DNA of 64,000 nucleotides from Aminobacter sp039907765 (GCF_039907765.1 NZ_JARDJI010000002.1:494517-558516), one strand, 5' to 3'; positions 1 through 9,286 are shown, counted from the first letter of the stretch. Numbers and translations: made by a program. The notes: generated by a model from the letters alone, not told the origin.

Positions 1-519
1 GAGACGACGGTCGGCGACAACGGCCACTTCCTCGCCTACGCGCATATCGCGCATGACTGCGTCGTCGGCGACAACGTCACCATGGCCAATGTCGCCACCC
101 TCGGCGGCCATGTCGAGGTCGGCAACAACGTCACCCTCGGCGGCCTCGTCGCCGTGCACCAGATGACGCGCATCGGCCATCACGCCTTCGCCGGCGGTGC
201 CGCGATCATCGACGGCGACATCATTCCCTACGGCATGGTCATGGGCAACCGCGCTCGCCTGCGCGGGCTCAATGTCATCGGCATGAAGCGATCTGGCGTT
301 GCGCGGGCCGAGATCTTCGCGCTGCGCAAGGCCTACAAGATGATCTTCGACCCGTCCCGGGCGGTGGCCGAGAACATCCCCGAGGTCGAGAAGCTGTTCG
401 GCACGTCTCCCATCGTCCGCGACATGCTCGATTTCATCCAGGCGCGCGGCAAGCGCCACTTCACCGTCCCGCCGCTGCGCAACGCCGTCTCCGACGACGC
501 CGCCGATGACGAAAGCTGA
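1..519 (+). CDS. lpxA: UDP-N-acetylglucosamine acyltransferase LpxA (3' part)
   Basis: First enzyme of lipid A synthesis: transfers a 3-hydroxyacyl chain from ACP to UDP-GlcNAc in the cytoplasm. The window opens inside the gene; 172 codons are visible and the reading frame is open from base 1. The left-handed beta-helix hexapeptide pattern is plain (GDNVTMANVATLGGHVEV), as is the AYAHIAHDC segment that holds the family's catalytic histidine, followed by the C-terminal helical domain. The stop overlaps the start of lpxI by 14 bases, so the genes are translationally linked in an lpxA-lpxI-lpxB operon. lpxD and fabZ, usually upstream, would lie outside the window. Confidence 0.95.
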   Translation, partial: ETTVGDNGHFLAYAHIAHDCVVGDNVTMANVATLGGHVEVGNNVTLGGLVAVHQMTRIGHHAFAGGAAIIDGDIIPYGMVMGNRARLRGLNVIGMKRSGVARAEIFALRKAYKMIFDPSRAVAENIPEVEKLFGTSPIVRDMLDFIQARGKRHFTVPPLRNAVSDDAADDES

Positions 520-1399
520 GGCTGGGCGGAAGACAATCCTTGCCGCGGCCGATAAGGTCGCCATAGTCGCCGGCAGCGGCCGGCTGCCCGTCAACGTCGC
601 CGAAAGCCTGGCCTTGGCCGGGCACGTGCCTTTCATCGTGCGCATCGCCGGCGAGACCGACGCCGGCACCAGCCTCGAAACCTACCCGGGGTCCACGCTA
701 GCCGTGGAGCAGTTCGCCGGGCTTCTGCCCATGCTCAAGCGCCATGGCATCACCCATGTGGTGCTCGCCGGCGGGGTGAGCCGGCGGCCAGTGTGGCGCG
801 CCATACGCCCCAGCCTGTCTCTGCTGTCGATCCTGCCGCGCGCCATCCGCGCCTTGCGGCGCGGCGACGACGGTCTTCTGCGCATCCTGGTCGACCTCAT
901 CGAGGACAAAGGCATCAAGGTGGTCGGTGCCCACCAGGTCGTGCCGGAACTGCTCGCGGTTGAAGGCCGCATGGGCGCGCATGCACCGCTTGCGGCCGAT
1001 TGGGATGACCTCAATGCGGGGCTGGAAGCCGCCCGTGCCATCGGCGCGCTCGATATCGGGCAGGCGGCCGTAGCCGTTGGCGGACGTGCAATAGCGCTCG
1101 AGGGCATCGAAGGAACGGACCTTTTGCTCGAACGCGTGCGCGACCTGCGCGACAACGGCCGGATAGCCGGGCGAAAGCGCGGCGTGCTGGTCAAATGCGC
1201 GAAACCCGGCCAGGAACTGCGCGCCGACCTGCCGACGATCGGTCCTGCGACCGTCGATGCCGCACATGCCGCGGGGCTTGCCGGTATCGGCGTCGAGGCC
1301 GGACGCTCGCTCGTGCTGGATTTCGGCGAACTCGTGGAGCGGGCCGACCGGCTCGGCCTGTTCGTCGTCGGCCTCACCGGCAAGGAGACGGATCGATGA
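506..1399 (+). CDS. lpxI: UDP-2,3-diacylglucosamine pyrophosphatase LpxI
   Basis: Hydrolyses UDP-2,3-diacylglucosamine to lipid X plus UMP, the fourth step of lipid A synthesis. The 297-residue protein belongs to the DUF1009/LpxI family, which replaces the unrelated LpxH in many alphaproteobacteria. Recognition rests on the N-terminal VAIVAGSGRLPVNVAE segment, the later GVLVKCAKPGQELRADLPTIG and GIGVEAG segments, and the position exactly between lpxA and lpxB. The ATG lies within the last codons of lpxA, and the stop TGA overlaps the lpxB ATG (ATGA), which supports both boundaries. Confidence 0.93.
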   Translation: MTKAEAGRKTILAAADKVAIVAGSGRLPVNVAESLALAGHVPFIVRIAGETDAGTSLETYPGSTLAVEQFAGLLPMLKRHGITHVVLAGGVSRRPVWRAIRPSLSLLSILPRAIRALRRGDDGLLRILVDLIEDKGIKVVGAHQVVPELLAVEGRMGAHAPLAADWDDLNAGLEAARAIGALDIGQAAVAVGGRAIALEGIEGTDLLLERVRDLRDNGRIAGRKRGVLVKCAKPGQELRADLPTIGPATVDAAHAAGLAGIGVEAGRSLVLDFGELVERADRLGLFVVGLTGKETDR

Positions 1400-2562
1400 C
1401 CCAGCCGCCGCTCAAGATCGCGATCGTGGCGGGCGAGGAATCGGGCGACCTGCTTGGGGCCGACCTCGTGCGTGCCCTGCGCCAGATGAGCGGGCGCGAC
1501 GTGCGACTGGTGGGAGTGGGCGGCCGGCATCTCAAGGAACTCGGGCTATCGCCGCTCTTCAATGCCGGCGAAATCGCCCTGATGGGCCTGTCGGCGATTT
1601 TGCGCGACCTGCCGCGTCTGATCCGGCGGATCGGCGAGACCGCGCGCTTCGTCTCGGCCGAGAAGCCGGATTGCCTGATCACCATCGACAGTCCCGATTT
1701 TTCCCTCCGCGTCGCCAGGAAGGTGCGCGCGCTCGCCCCCGACATCCCGATCGTCCATTATGTCTGCCCGAGCGTCTGGGCGTGGCGACCCGGTCGCGCC
1801 AAGGCCATGCGGCCGCATGTCGACGAGGTGCTCTGCATCTTGCCGTTCGAGCCGAAGGAACTTGCCAGGCTGGACGGGCCGCCCGGCACCTACGTCGGCC
1901 ATCGGCTGATCAGCGATCCCGGCGTGCTGATTGCGGCTGCAATGCAGGAGCACGGCAGCGATCCGGCGGAACAAGGCGGCGAGAAGACCCTCCTGCTGCT
2001 GCCGGGCTCGCGCCGCAGCGAGGTCCGCGCGTTGCTGGGGCCGTTCGGTGAGACGGTTTCGATCCTCAAGGCGCGCGGGCATCGCCTGCGCCTCCTGCTG
2101 CCCACGGTCCCGAATGTCGCCGACATGGTCACGTCGATCACGGGCCAATGGCCCGACAAGCCGGAAATCATCCTCGACGCGCAGAAGAAATGGCAGGCCT
2201 TCGGCGAGGCCGATGCTGCCCTGATCGCCTCGGGCACGGTGTCGCTCGAACTGGCGCTCTCCGGCGTGCCGATGATGTCGTGCTACAAGCTCGATGCGGT
2301 GATGCGCATGGCCCAGCGCCTGATCACGGTGTGGAGCGCCTCGCTGCCCAACCTCGTCGCCGACCGCACGGTGGTCATCGAGGCCTACAACGAGTATGTG
2401 CGGCCGCAGTGGATGGCCCGCCATCTCGAGGGGCTCCTGACCGACAGCGCGCTGCGGCAGTGGCAGAAGGACGGCTTTGCCGAGGTCAGGCGCCGGTTCG
2501 CGACCGAGCGGCCCTCCGGCGAGTTGGCGGCCCAGGTCGTCCTCAGACATATCCGCAAATGA
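1396..2562 (+). CDS. lpxB: lipid-A-disaccharide synthase LpxB
   Basis: Glycosyltransferase (GT19) that joins lipid X and UDP-2,3-diacylglucosamine into the lipid A disaccharide at the inner membrane. The frame is open further upstream, but the start is set at the ATGA overlap with lpxI, giving 388 residues, normal for the family. The N-terminus IAIVAGEESGDLLGADLV, the HYVCPSVWAWRPGRA segment and LLLLPGSRRSEV are typical LpxB signatures. It is the last gene of the operon and is followed at once by a strong hairpin. Confidence 0.95.
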   Translation: MTQPPLKIAIVAGEESGDLLGADLVRALRQMSGRDVRLVGVGGRHLKELGLSPLFNAGEIALMGLSAILRDLPRLIRRIGETARFVSAEKPDCLITIDSPDFSLRVARKVRALAPDIPIVHYVCPSVWAWRPGRAKAMRPHVDEVLCILPFEPKELARLDGPPGTYVGHRLISDPGVLIAAAMQEHGSDPAEQGGEKTLLLLPGSRRSEVRALLGPFGETVSILKARGHRLRLLLPTVPNVADMVTSITGQWPDKPEIILDAQKKWQAFGEADAALIASGTVSLELALSGVPMMSCYKLDAVMRMAQRLITVWSASLPNLVADRTVVIEAYNEYVRPQWMARHLEGLLTDSALRQWQKDGFAEVRRRFATERPSGELAAQVVLRHIRK

Positions 2563-2588
2563 AAACGCCCGCCGAAAGGCGGGCGTTT
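2563..2588. terminator. bidirectional terminator between lpxB and gltA
   Basis: A perfect 11-bp stem (AAACGCCCGCC / GGCGGGCGTTT) closes on a GAAA tetraloop, starting at the lpxB stop codon and lying between the convergent genes lpxB and gltA. The A-run on one side and T-run on the other let it work in both directions. Confidence 0.85.
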
Positions 2589-2608
2589 CACATTGACGTC
2601 GTACCGGC

Positions 2609-3898
2609 TCAGCGCTTGGCGATCGGCACGTAGTCGCGCTCGGGAGCGCCGGTGTAGAGCTGGCGCGGACGGCCGATCTTCTGGCGCGGATCCTCGATCA
2701 TCTCCTTCCACTGGGCGATCCAGCCGACCGTGCGGGCGAGCGCGAACAGCACGGTGAACATGGTGGTGGGGAAGCCCAGCGCCTTCAGCGTGATGCCCGA
2801 GTAGAAGTCGATGTTCGGGTACAGCTTCTTCTCGATGAAGTACTCGTCGGTCAGCGCGATGCGCTCGAGTTCCATCGCCACGTCGAGCATCGGATCGTCC
2901 TTGATGCCGAGTTCGCCGAGCACCTCGTGCGTGGTCTTCTGCATGATCTTGGCGCGCGGATCGTAGTGCTTGTAGACGCGGTGGCCGAAGCCCATGAGGC
3001 GGAACGGGTCGTTCTTGTCCTTGGCGCGGTCGATGAATTCCGGGATGCGGTCGACCGAGCCGATCTCGGAGAGCATATTGAGCGCGGCCTCGTTGGCGCC
3101 CCCGTGAGCCGGGCCCCAGAGGCAGGCGATGCCGGCCGCGATGCAGGCGAACGGATTGGCGCCTGACGAGCCGGCGAGGCGCACGGTCGAGGTCGAGGCA
3201 TTCTGCTCGTGGTCGGCGTGCAGGATGAAGATTCGGTCCATGGCACGTGCCAGCACCGGGTTCACCTTGTACTCCTCGCACGGCACGGCAAAGCACATGT
3301 GCAGGAAGTTGGCGGCGAAGTTCAGCTCGTTCTTCGGGTAAATGAAGGGCTGGCCGATGTGGTACTTGTAGGCCATCGCGGCGATCGTCGGCATCTTGGC
3401 GATCAGGCGGATCGAGGCGACCATCCGCTGGTGCGGATCGGAGATGTCGGTCGAGTCGTGGTAGAAGGCCGACAGCGCGCCGACCACGCCGCACATCACC
3501 GCCATCGGGTGGGCGTCGCGGCGGAAGCCGGTGAAGAAGCGCGACATCTGCTCATGCACCATGGTGTGGCGCGTGACGCGATAGTCGAAGTCGTCCTTCT
3601 GGGCCTTGGTCGGCAGTTCGCCGTAGAGCAGCAGGTAGCAGACCTCGAGGAAGTCGCCGTGCTCGGCGAGCTGGTCGATGGGGTAGCCGCGGTGCAGCAG
3701 CACGCCGGCGTCGCCGTCGATGAAGGTGATCTGCGACTCGCAGCTTGCCGTCGAGGTGAAGCCGGGATCGTAGGTGAACGCGCCTGTGGTGGAGTAGAGC
3801 GAGGCGATGTCGATGACATCCGGCCCGACCGTCCCGCCTCGGACCTTGAACTCGTGGGTCTGGCCGCGGAACTCCAGTTTGGCGGTTGAATCTGTCAT
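2609..3898 (-). CDS. gltA: citrate synthase (type II, hexameric-type)
   Basis: Condenses acetyl-CoA with oxaloacetate to citrate, the entry step of the TCA cycle. 429 residues is the usual length of the Gram-negative enzyme. The active-site segments are visible: GPAHGGANE (first catalytic His), GFGHRVYKHYDPRA (second His), and NIDFYSGI (catalytic Asp). The start MTDSTAKLEFRG has an AAGGAG Shine-Dalgarno about 8 bases upstream. It is a single gene with its own leader region (3899-4079), separated from gltX. Confidence 0.96.
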   Translation of the reverse strand: MTDSTAKLEFRGQTHEFKVRGGTVGPDVIDIASLYSTTGAFTYDPGFTSTASCESQITFIDGDAGVLLHRGYPIDQLAEHGDFLEVCYLLLYGELPTKAQKDDFDYRVTRHTMVHEQMSRFFTGFRRDAHPMAVMCGVVGALSAFYHDSTDISDPHQRMVASIRLIAKMPTIAAMAYKYHIGQPFIYPKNELNFAANFLHMCFAVPCEEYKVNPVLARAMDRIFILHADHEQNASTSTVRLAGSSGANPFACIAAGIACLWGPAHGGANEAALNMLSEIGSVDRIPEFIDRAKDKNDPFRLMGFGHRVYKHYDPRAKIMQKTTHEVLGELGIKDDPMLDVAMELERIALTDEYFIEKKLYPNIDFYSGITLKALGFPTTMFTVLFALARTVGWIAQWKEMIEDPRQKIGRPRQLYTGAPERDYVPIAKR

Positions 3899-4079
3899 CG
3901 CATACTCCTTAGTGCTGAGTTGCCGCTGGGCGGCGCAATCTTGTTAACAAGCAACCCGATAGGTCCGGAACGCTCGGTCTCGCCCTCCAGCTTTCCCGCT
4001 GCTGTCAAATTGGCCTGTTGCCGCAATGTTGCACCGCAAAAGCCTCATTACAATGCAAAATTAGGAAAGCACTGCTGAC

Positions 4080-5501
4080 CTAATCGATTTGATCGGAAAT
4101 GCGGGCCAGACTTTCGTCGCGCCCCAGAACGGCGAGTACATCGAACACGCCGGGGGACGTGCTCTTGCCGGTCAGGGCGGCGCGCAACGGCTGGGCGACC
4201 CCGCCCAGTTTCACATTTTCGCGACCGGCGAACTCGCGGATTGCAGCCTCGGCGGAGGCCGCGTTCCAGTCTGCGCCAGCCACCGTCGAAAGGGCCGCAT
4301 GGGCGCCCTTGAGGATATCCTTGGCCGGGCCTGCCAGCAGGCCGGCAGCCTTCTCGTCGACGGCCAACGGGCGCTGGGCGAACAGGAAGGCGGCACCGTC
4401 TGCCAGCTCGACCAGCGTCTTGGCGCGCTCCTTCAGGCCGGGCATGGCGTCGACCAGCTGCGCCCTGGTGCGGTCGTTGAGGCCCTCGGTAACGATTGCG
4501 CCATTTGGCAGGTAGGGCAGGGTGGCGATGAAGATGTCGAGCAGCCTGGCGTCGTCCATCTGGCGCATGTGGATGCCGTTCAGCGCCTCGAGCTTGGCGA
4601 AGTCGAAGCGCGCGGCGCCCTTGTTGACGTCCTCGATCTCGAACCAGCTGATCATGTCGGCGATGCTCATCACCTCGTCGTCGCCATGGCTCCAGCCGAG
4701 GCGGGCGAGATAGTTGAGCAGAGCCTCCGGCAGGTAGCCCATGGCCCGGTAGGCGTCGACGCCGAGCGCGCCGTGGCGCTTGGACAGCTTGGCGCCGTCG
4801 GCGCCGTGGATCAGCGGGATGTGCGACATCACCGGCACGTCCCAGCCCATGGCATCGTAGATCACCGTCTGGCGCGCGGCGTTGGTCAAATGGTCGTCGC
4901 CGCGGATGATGTGGGTGACGCCCATGTCGTGGTCGTCGACGACCACGGCGTGCATGTAGGTCGGCACGCCGTCCGAGCGCAGGATGATGAAATCGTCGAG
5001 ATCCTTGTTGGGGAAGCGCACGTCGCCCTGCACGCGGTCGCGCACCAGCGTCTCGCCCTCGGTCGGCGCCTTGATGCGGATGACCGGCTTGACGCCCTCG
5101 GGGGCCTCCGACGGGTCGCGGTCGCGCCAGCGGCCGTCATAGCGCGGCGGGCGGCCCTCGGCGCGCGCCTTCTCGCGCATCTCGTCGAGCTCGGCCGGCG
5201 AGGCGTAGCAATGATAGGCCTTGCCCATGCGGACGAGCTCCTCGGCCACCTCGCGGTGGCGCGGGGCGCGCTCGAATTGCGAGATCGGCTCGCCTTCCCA
5301 GGTGAGTCCCAGCCAGGTCAGTCCATCGAGGATCGCCGCGGTCGCCGCGTCGGTCGAGCGCTCGCGATCGGTGTCCTCGATGCGCAGCAGCATCGTGCCG
5401 TCGGTGTGGCGGGCATAGAGCCAGTTGAAGAGTGCGGTGCGGGCCCCGCCGATATGCAGGTAGCCGGTAGGCGAGGGGGCGAAGCGGGTGACGACGGGCA
5501 T
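4080..5501 (-). CDS. gltX: glutamyl-tRNA synthetase
   Basis: Charges tRNA(Glu) with glutamate; class I aminoacyl-tRNA synthetase. The N-terminus MPVVTRFAPSPTGYLHIGGA holds the HIGH-like motif (HIGG), and KLSKRHG is the KMSKS-like motif. From this start the protein is 473 residues, the normal GltX size. An in-frame ATG seven codons upstream (5522) is possible, and the frame stays open to 5825, but sequence beyond that is not conserved GltX. comEC diverges from 5611, leaving about 110 bp for both promoters. Rhizobia often carry two gltX copies; only this one is visible here. Confidence 0.94.
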   Translation of the reverse strand: MPVVTRFAPSPTGYLHIGGARTALFNWLYARHTDGTMLLRIEDTDRERSTDAATAAILDGLTWLGLTWEGEPISQFERAPRHREVAEELVRMGKAYHCYASPAELDEMREKARAEGRPPRYDGRWRDRDPSEAPEGVKPVIRIKAPTEGETLVRDRVQGDVRFPNKDLDDFIILRSDGVPTYMHAVVVDDHDMGVTHIIRGDDHLTNAARQTVIYDAMGWDVPVMSHIPLIHGADGAKLSKRHGALGVDAYRAMGYLPEALLNYLARLGWSHGDDEVMSIADMISWFEIEDVNKGAARFDFAKLEALNGIHMRQMDDARLLDIFIATLPYLPNGAIVTEGLNDRTRAQLVDAMPGLKERAKTLVELADGAAFLFAQRPLAVDEKAAGLLAGPAKDILKGAHAALSTVAGADWNAASAEAAIREFAGRENVKLGGVAQPLRAALTGKSTSPGVFDVLAVLGRDESLARISDQID

Positions 5502-5610
5502 GGCGTATTCCAGGGCAGGCATGGCGTCGCCCGGCCGGAGACCGGCGGCGCATGGCGTTTCGGTGGCGTTGATGTAGCATAGAAGGTCTGGGGCGCAAGG
5601 GGCATGCCCG

Positions 5611-8100
5611 ATGGGCGACCATGTGCGGGAGGGGCGAGCCGGCGAAATCCCGGTCGCGGAAACGGCCGAGCGCGTCCTGCTCGCCGGGGGGGAGTTGTTG
5701 CCCCCGCTCGTCTGGGGGCGCCAGCTCGACCTGCAGCCAGCCTCCGCAATCGAACGCACCGCCCCGCCGGGTGGCCTGCTGTCGCGGCTGCCAGGAGCCA
5801 TAACCGTCGTCCATGGACCGTTCACGGCCCGGACACTAGCCGCTGCGGTCGAGACCGAGCTCGACCGCGGCGTGGCGTACCTGCTCGTCCCGGTGTTCCT
5901 GGCGATTGGGGCGCTGGCCTATTTCAGCCTCGCCGAGGAGCCGGCCTTGCTGCCGATCGCTGCGGTAGCCCTGGTTGTGGCCGCGTTGGCTTTCGCCACG
6001 CGCCCCAGGAGATGGCTTCACTACGGGCTGGCCGCGCTTGCCCTCTGCCTGCTCGGCATGGTCGCGGCAAAGCTCGAAACCGCCCGCCTGGGCACGAAAA
6101 TGCTCGGCGCCGAAATCTCGACGCAGGTGCAGGGCCGCGTCGTGGGGATCGACCGGCTCGACAAAGGGCGAGTCCGCCTGACCATCGACGTCATTGCCAC
6201 CGCGCGGCCAGCGCTCCGCTATGCGCCGGATCGCGTGCGCCTGACGGCGCGCCGGGCGCCGGCAGGCCTCGCTGCGGGATCGCTGGTCAGCGGCTATGCG
6301 CGGCTGATGCCACCCTCCGGTCCGATTCGGCCCGGCAGCTACGACTTCTCCTTCGAAAGCTATTTCGACGGGCTCGGCGCCAGCGGCTTCTTCATGAAGG
6401 GGCCGGAACTGGTCGCGGATGCGCAACCCGTTCCGTTCGCACTTGGGATCGAGGCCTGGCTCGGAAACCGTCGCGACCGCATTGCCCAGCGCATCCGCGA
6501 CCGGATCGGCGGCGTGGAGGGCGAAATCGCCGCCGCACTCATGGTCGGCGTGCGCGGCGGCATTCCCGAGGAGGTCAACGAAGCGCTGCGGCGGACGGGC
6601 CTCTATCACATCATCTCCATTTCGGGCCTGCACATGGCCATGGTCGCCGGAACCGTCATGCTTGGCCTGCGGCTCGGTTTCGCGGCCTTTCCGGCCTTCG
6701 CATCGCGGCATCCGGTGAAGAAATACGCCGCCCTGGCGGCCCTCGTCTCCACAGGCGGCTATCTTTCCATTTCCGGCGCCGAAGTGGCGGCGCAGCGCAG
6801 CTTCATCATGCTCGCCGTGATGCTGACGGCCGTGCTGTTCGACCGCGCCGCATTGACCATGCGCAATCTCGCCATCTCTGCCATCATCGTCATTCTCCTG
6901 TCTCCCCACGAGGTGGTCGGTCCGAGCTTCCAGATGTCGTTCGCGGCCACCGCGGCACTGGTCGGCGCTTATGGCTGGTGGTCGGACAGGCAGGCCGAGC
7001 GGGTGCAGCCGGCGATGCAGCTTTCACTCGCGGCAAAGACGTGGCGCAGGCTCTGGACCCTGGCGGTCGGGCTCCTGGCGACCTCGCTGATCGCCGGGCT
7101 GGCGACCAGCGTGTTCGGGGCCTGGCATTTCCAGCGCATCTCGCCGCTCAGCCTGTTCGCCAACCTGGCGGTGATGCCCATCGTCTCGGTGCTGGTGATG
7201 CCTTTTGCGGTTGCGGCCGGCGTGCTCATGCCGCTCGGCCTGGACGGCCTGTTCCTCGACACGATGGGGCGCGGCCTGGCCATGATGATCGCCATGGCGC
7301 GATGGTTCTCCGAGCGGTCGCCGGTCGACGCCGTCGGCCTGATTTCCGTCCGCTCGGTGATACTGGTGTCGGTCGCGCTCTGTATTGTCTCCATGGCGAC
7401 CACCCGGCTCAAATTGGCCGCCCTGCCGTTCGCCGCGAGCGGATTGCTGCTGCTCGGCGAGGCAAGGACGCCAGACATATTGATCTCCGAAGACGGCCGG
7501 CTGGTCGGCGTGCCGACGGCGGGCGGCAGGCTGGCGGTCAACCGCGCACGTCCGAGCGAATTCGTCACCGACAGCTGGAAGAGGGCGGTTGTGGCGGGGG
7601 AACTGGTCGGCCCGCTTGGCACCGGCGGCGAGGCGGCCCCGGACGCCAAGGCCCCCCCTGATCGGGCGGATGCCTCGGCGCTCGAGGCGGCCATGTCCCT
7701 GCAAGGGGTAGAAAAACCGGGCCGCCGGCAGGCCTTCGTCTGCGGCGGCGGCCTGTGCACCATCGAGCACCCGTCAGGCGCCGTGATCGCCTATGCCGGC
7801 AATGCGGCAATGGCGAAGCCTGCCTGCGCCGTCGCGAGCCTGATCGTGATCGATGACGCGACGGCGCGGGACCCCTGCACAGGTTCGGCGACGACCGTCG
7901 TCACCAAGCGCGACCTGGCACGCTTCGGCAGCGTCGCGGCATTCCTGCCGGCGCAAGGGGAGCAGGCGAGCCGCCGGATCGAAATCCAGAAGGCGATCGC
8001 CGAGCCCTATCGGCCATGGCACGCGCAGCGGGCATTCTCCCGTGAGGCGCGCGGCCTGCCGCCCTTCCGCCGGGACCGTGCAAAGCCGCCGGCGGAGTAG
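5611..8100 (+). CDS. comEC: ComEC/Rec2 family DNA-uptake channel protein
   Basis: Predicted inner-membrane channel of the ComEC/Rec2 family, which in competent bacteria carries single-stranded DNA into the cytoplasm. The 829-residue protein shows an N-terminal membrane-anchored DUF4131-like part (roughly residues 85-300) and the multi-spanning Competence domain (roughly 310-620), including the family motif around residues 331-341 (YHIISISGLHMAM). The C-terminal 180 residues are soluble, but I see no HxHxDH metallo-beta-lactamase motif. The true start could be later; the first 80 residues are less convincing. No other competence genes are nearby, so active transformation cannot be inferred. 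Confidence 0.85.
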   Translation: MGDHVREGRAGEIPVAETAERVLLAGGELLPPLVWGRQLDLQPASAIERTAPPGGLLSRLPGAITVVHGPFTARTLAAAVETELDRGVAYLLVPVFLAIGALAYFSLAEEPALLPIAAVALVVAALAFATRPRRWLHYGLAALALCLLGMVAAKLETARLGTKMLGAEISTQVQGRVVGIDRLDKGRVRLTIDVIATARPALRYAPDRVRLTARRAPAGLAAGSLVSGYARLMPPSGPIRPGSYDFSFESYFDGLGASGFFMKGPELVADAQPVPFALGIEAWLGNRRDRIAQRIRDRIGGVEGEIAAALMVGVRGGIPEEVNEALRRTGLYHIISISGLHMAMVAGTVMLGLRLGFAAFPAFASRHPVKKYAALAALVSTGGYLSISGAEVAAQRSFIMLAVMLTAVLFDRAALTMRNLAISAIIVILLSPHEVVGPSFQMSFAATAALVGAYGWWSDRQAERVQPAMQLSLAAKTWRRLWTLAVGLLATSLIAGLATSVFGAWHFQRISPLSLFANLAVMPIVSVLVMPFAVAAGVLMPLGLDGLFLDTMGRGLAMMIAMARWFSERSPVDAVGLISVRSVILVSVALCIVSMATTRLKLAALPFAASGLLLLGEARTPDILISEDGRLVGVPTAGGRLAVNRARPSEFVTDSWKRAVVAGELVGPLGTGGEAAPDAKAPPDRADASALEAAMSLQGVEKPGRRQAFVCGGGLCTIEHPSGAVIAYAGNAAMAKPACAVASLIVIDDATARDPCTGSATTVVTKRDLARFGSVAAFLPAQGEQASRRIEIQKAIAEPYRPWHAQRAFSREARGLPPFRRDRAKPPAE

Positions 8101-8230
8101 GCCGCGCCATAAAGCAACTTGCAGCCAGACAGAGACGCGCCGGCGTCGCATGAATGCGGCCGAGAAAAGCAGCGAGGCGCGGAATGCCCTCATCGGGATG
8201 CAGTCGTCGAAATGCCCGCCGCGCTACCAG

Positions 8231-8493
8231 GAAAAGTGCGCAGCGGTTTTCCGCCCGGAATTGCGCAAAAACAAAGAGATAGAGCGTTTTCGTGATTCGA
8301 AGGGAAGCGGAATTTCTCTAGCCCGGATGCGCTGCACCCTGATCGGGTGCGCTGCCCCTGAAAGGCGATCGCTCCTGACCAGCGCTGGGAGAGCAGAGCC
8401 GAGAGCACTTCCGCTTTTCTTCGAATCGCGAAAACGCTCTGTCTTTTTGCTTCCACGCAAACCCGGACGGAAACTCGCTTCGCGCTTTTTTTT
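8231..8493. repeat. large imperfect palindromic intergenic element
   Basis: This fills most of the 402-bp gap between the convergent comEC and lexA genes. A left arm (about 8231-8320) is repeated in inverted orientation as a right arm (about 8401-8493). Both contain an AGAGCGTTTTCG-GATTCGAAG core, preceded by a TTTCCG-CCGG-TTGCG block, with scattered mismatches throughout. The 80-bp centre carries its own small hairpin (GCACCC-TGATC-GGGTGC, 8334-8350). The structure resembles a RIME/MITE-type rhizobial intergenic repeat. No protein is encoded. It may also end both flanking transcripts. Confidence 0.8.
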
Positions 8494-8502
8494 GGAATTG
8501 CC

Positions 8503-9219
8503 CTAGTAGCGCCGGATCAGCCCGACTAGCTTGCCCTGAACCTTGACCCGATCGGGGCCGAAGATGCGGGTTTCATAGGCGGGATTGGCGGCCTCGAGCG
8601 CGATCGAGGCGCCCTTGCGGCGAAAGCGCTTGAGCGTCGCCTCCTCGTCGTCCACCAGGGCAACGACGATCTCGCCCGGATTGGCGTTGCTGGCATTGCG
8701 GATGATGACCGTGTCGCCGTCGAAGATGCCGGCCTCGATCATCGAATCGCCCTTGACCTCCAGCGCATAGTGCTCGCCGCCCGAAATCATGTCCGGCGGC
8801 ACCGAGATCGAGTGCGTCCTGTGCTGGATGGCGTCGATCGGTACGCCGGCGGCGATGCGTCCCATCACCGGAATGGCGACAGCCGCAGCCGCATCGTCGT
8901 CGTTGCCGGCCGAAAGCGTACGCGACGGCTCGGGCTTGCGCCCCAGGCTGCCCTCGATGACGCTCGGCGAAAACTTCCTGGCGGCGTTGAGGCCGGGCGC
9001 GATCGAGTCGGGCAAGCGGATGACTTCCAGCGCACGCGCGCGGTTCGGCAGGCGCCGGATGAAGCCGCGCTCCTCGAGCGCGGTGATCAGGCGATGGATG
9101 CCCGACTTGGAAGCGAGGTCGAGCGCCTCCTTCATCTCGTCGAAGGACGGGGGGATGCCCGCCTCCTTCAGCCGCTCATGAATGAACAGCAGAAGCTCGT
9201 GTTGTTTGCGCGTCAGCAT
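8503..9219 (-). CDS. lexA: SOS repressor LexA
   Basis: Represses the SOS regulon and cleaves itself when RecA is activated by single-stranded DNA. The 238-residue protein has an N-terminal winged helix (MLTRKQHELLLFIHERLKEA) and a C-terminal S24 peptidase domain. Cleavage would fall at the Ala-Gly of RIAAGVP; the catalytic pair is Ser159 (GDSMIEAG) and Lys197 (EATLKRF). The frame extends 24 codons upstream, but MLTRKQ is the conserved LexA start and the extension would run through the regulatory region. It is the last gene after moeA, with its own SOS box at 9272-9286. Confidence 0.97.
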   Translation of the reverse strand: MLTRKQHELLLFIHERLKEAGIPPSFDEMKEALDLASKSGIHRLITALEERGFIRRLPNRARALEVIRLPDSIAPGLNAARKFSPSVIEGSLGRKPEPSRTLSAGNDDDAAAAVAIPVMGRIAAGVPIDAIQHRTHSISVPPDMISGGEHYALEVKGDSMIEAGIFDGDTVIIRNASNANPGEIVVALVDDEEATLKRFRRKGASIALEAANPAYETRIFGPDRVKVQGKLVGLIRRY

Positions 9220-9271
9220 CGCTGCCCCCAAGGGAATCGAAAGAAAAACAAACCCGGAACAAACACTATAT

Positions 9272-9286
9272 GTTCCAGTTGTGTTC
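9272..9286. promoter_or_regulatory. LexA-binding SOS box of lexA
   Basis: GTTC-CAGTTGT-GTTC is an exact match to the alphaproteobacterial LexA consensus, a direct repeat GTTC-N7-GTTC. It lies about 53 bp upstream of the lexA start, in the short gap after moeA, and implies autorepression. A further GGAAC at 9256-9260 forms an inverted pair with the first half-site (GGAAC...GTTCC). Confidence 0.9.
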
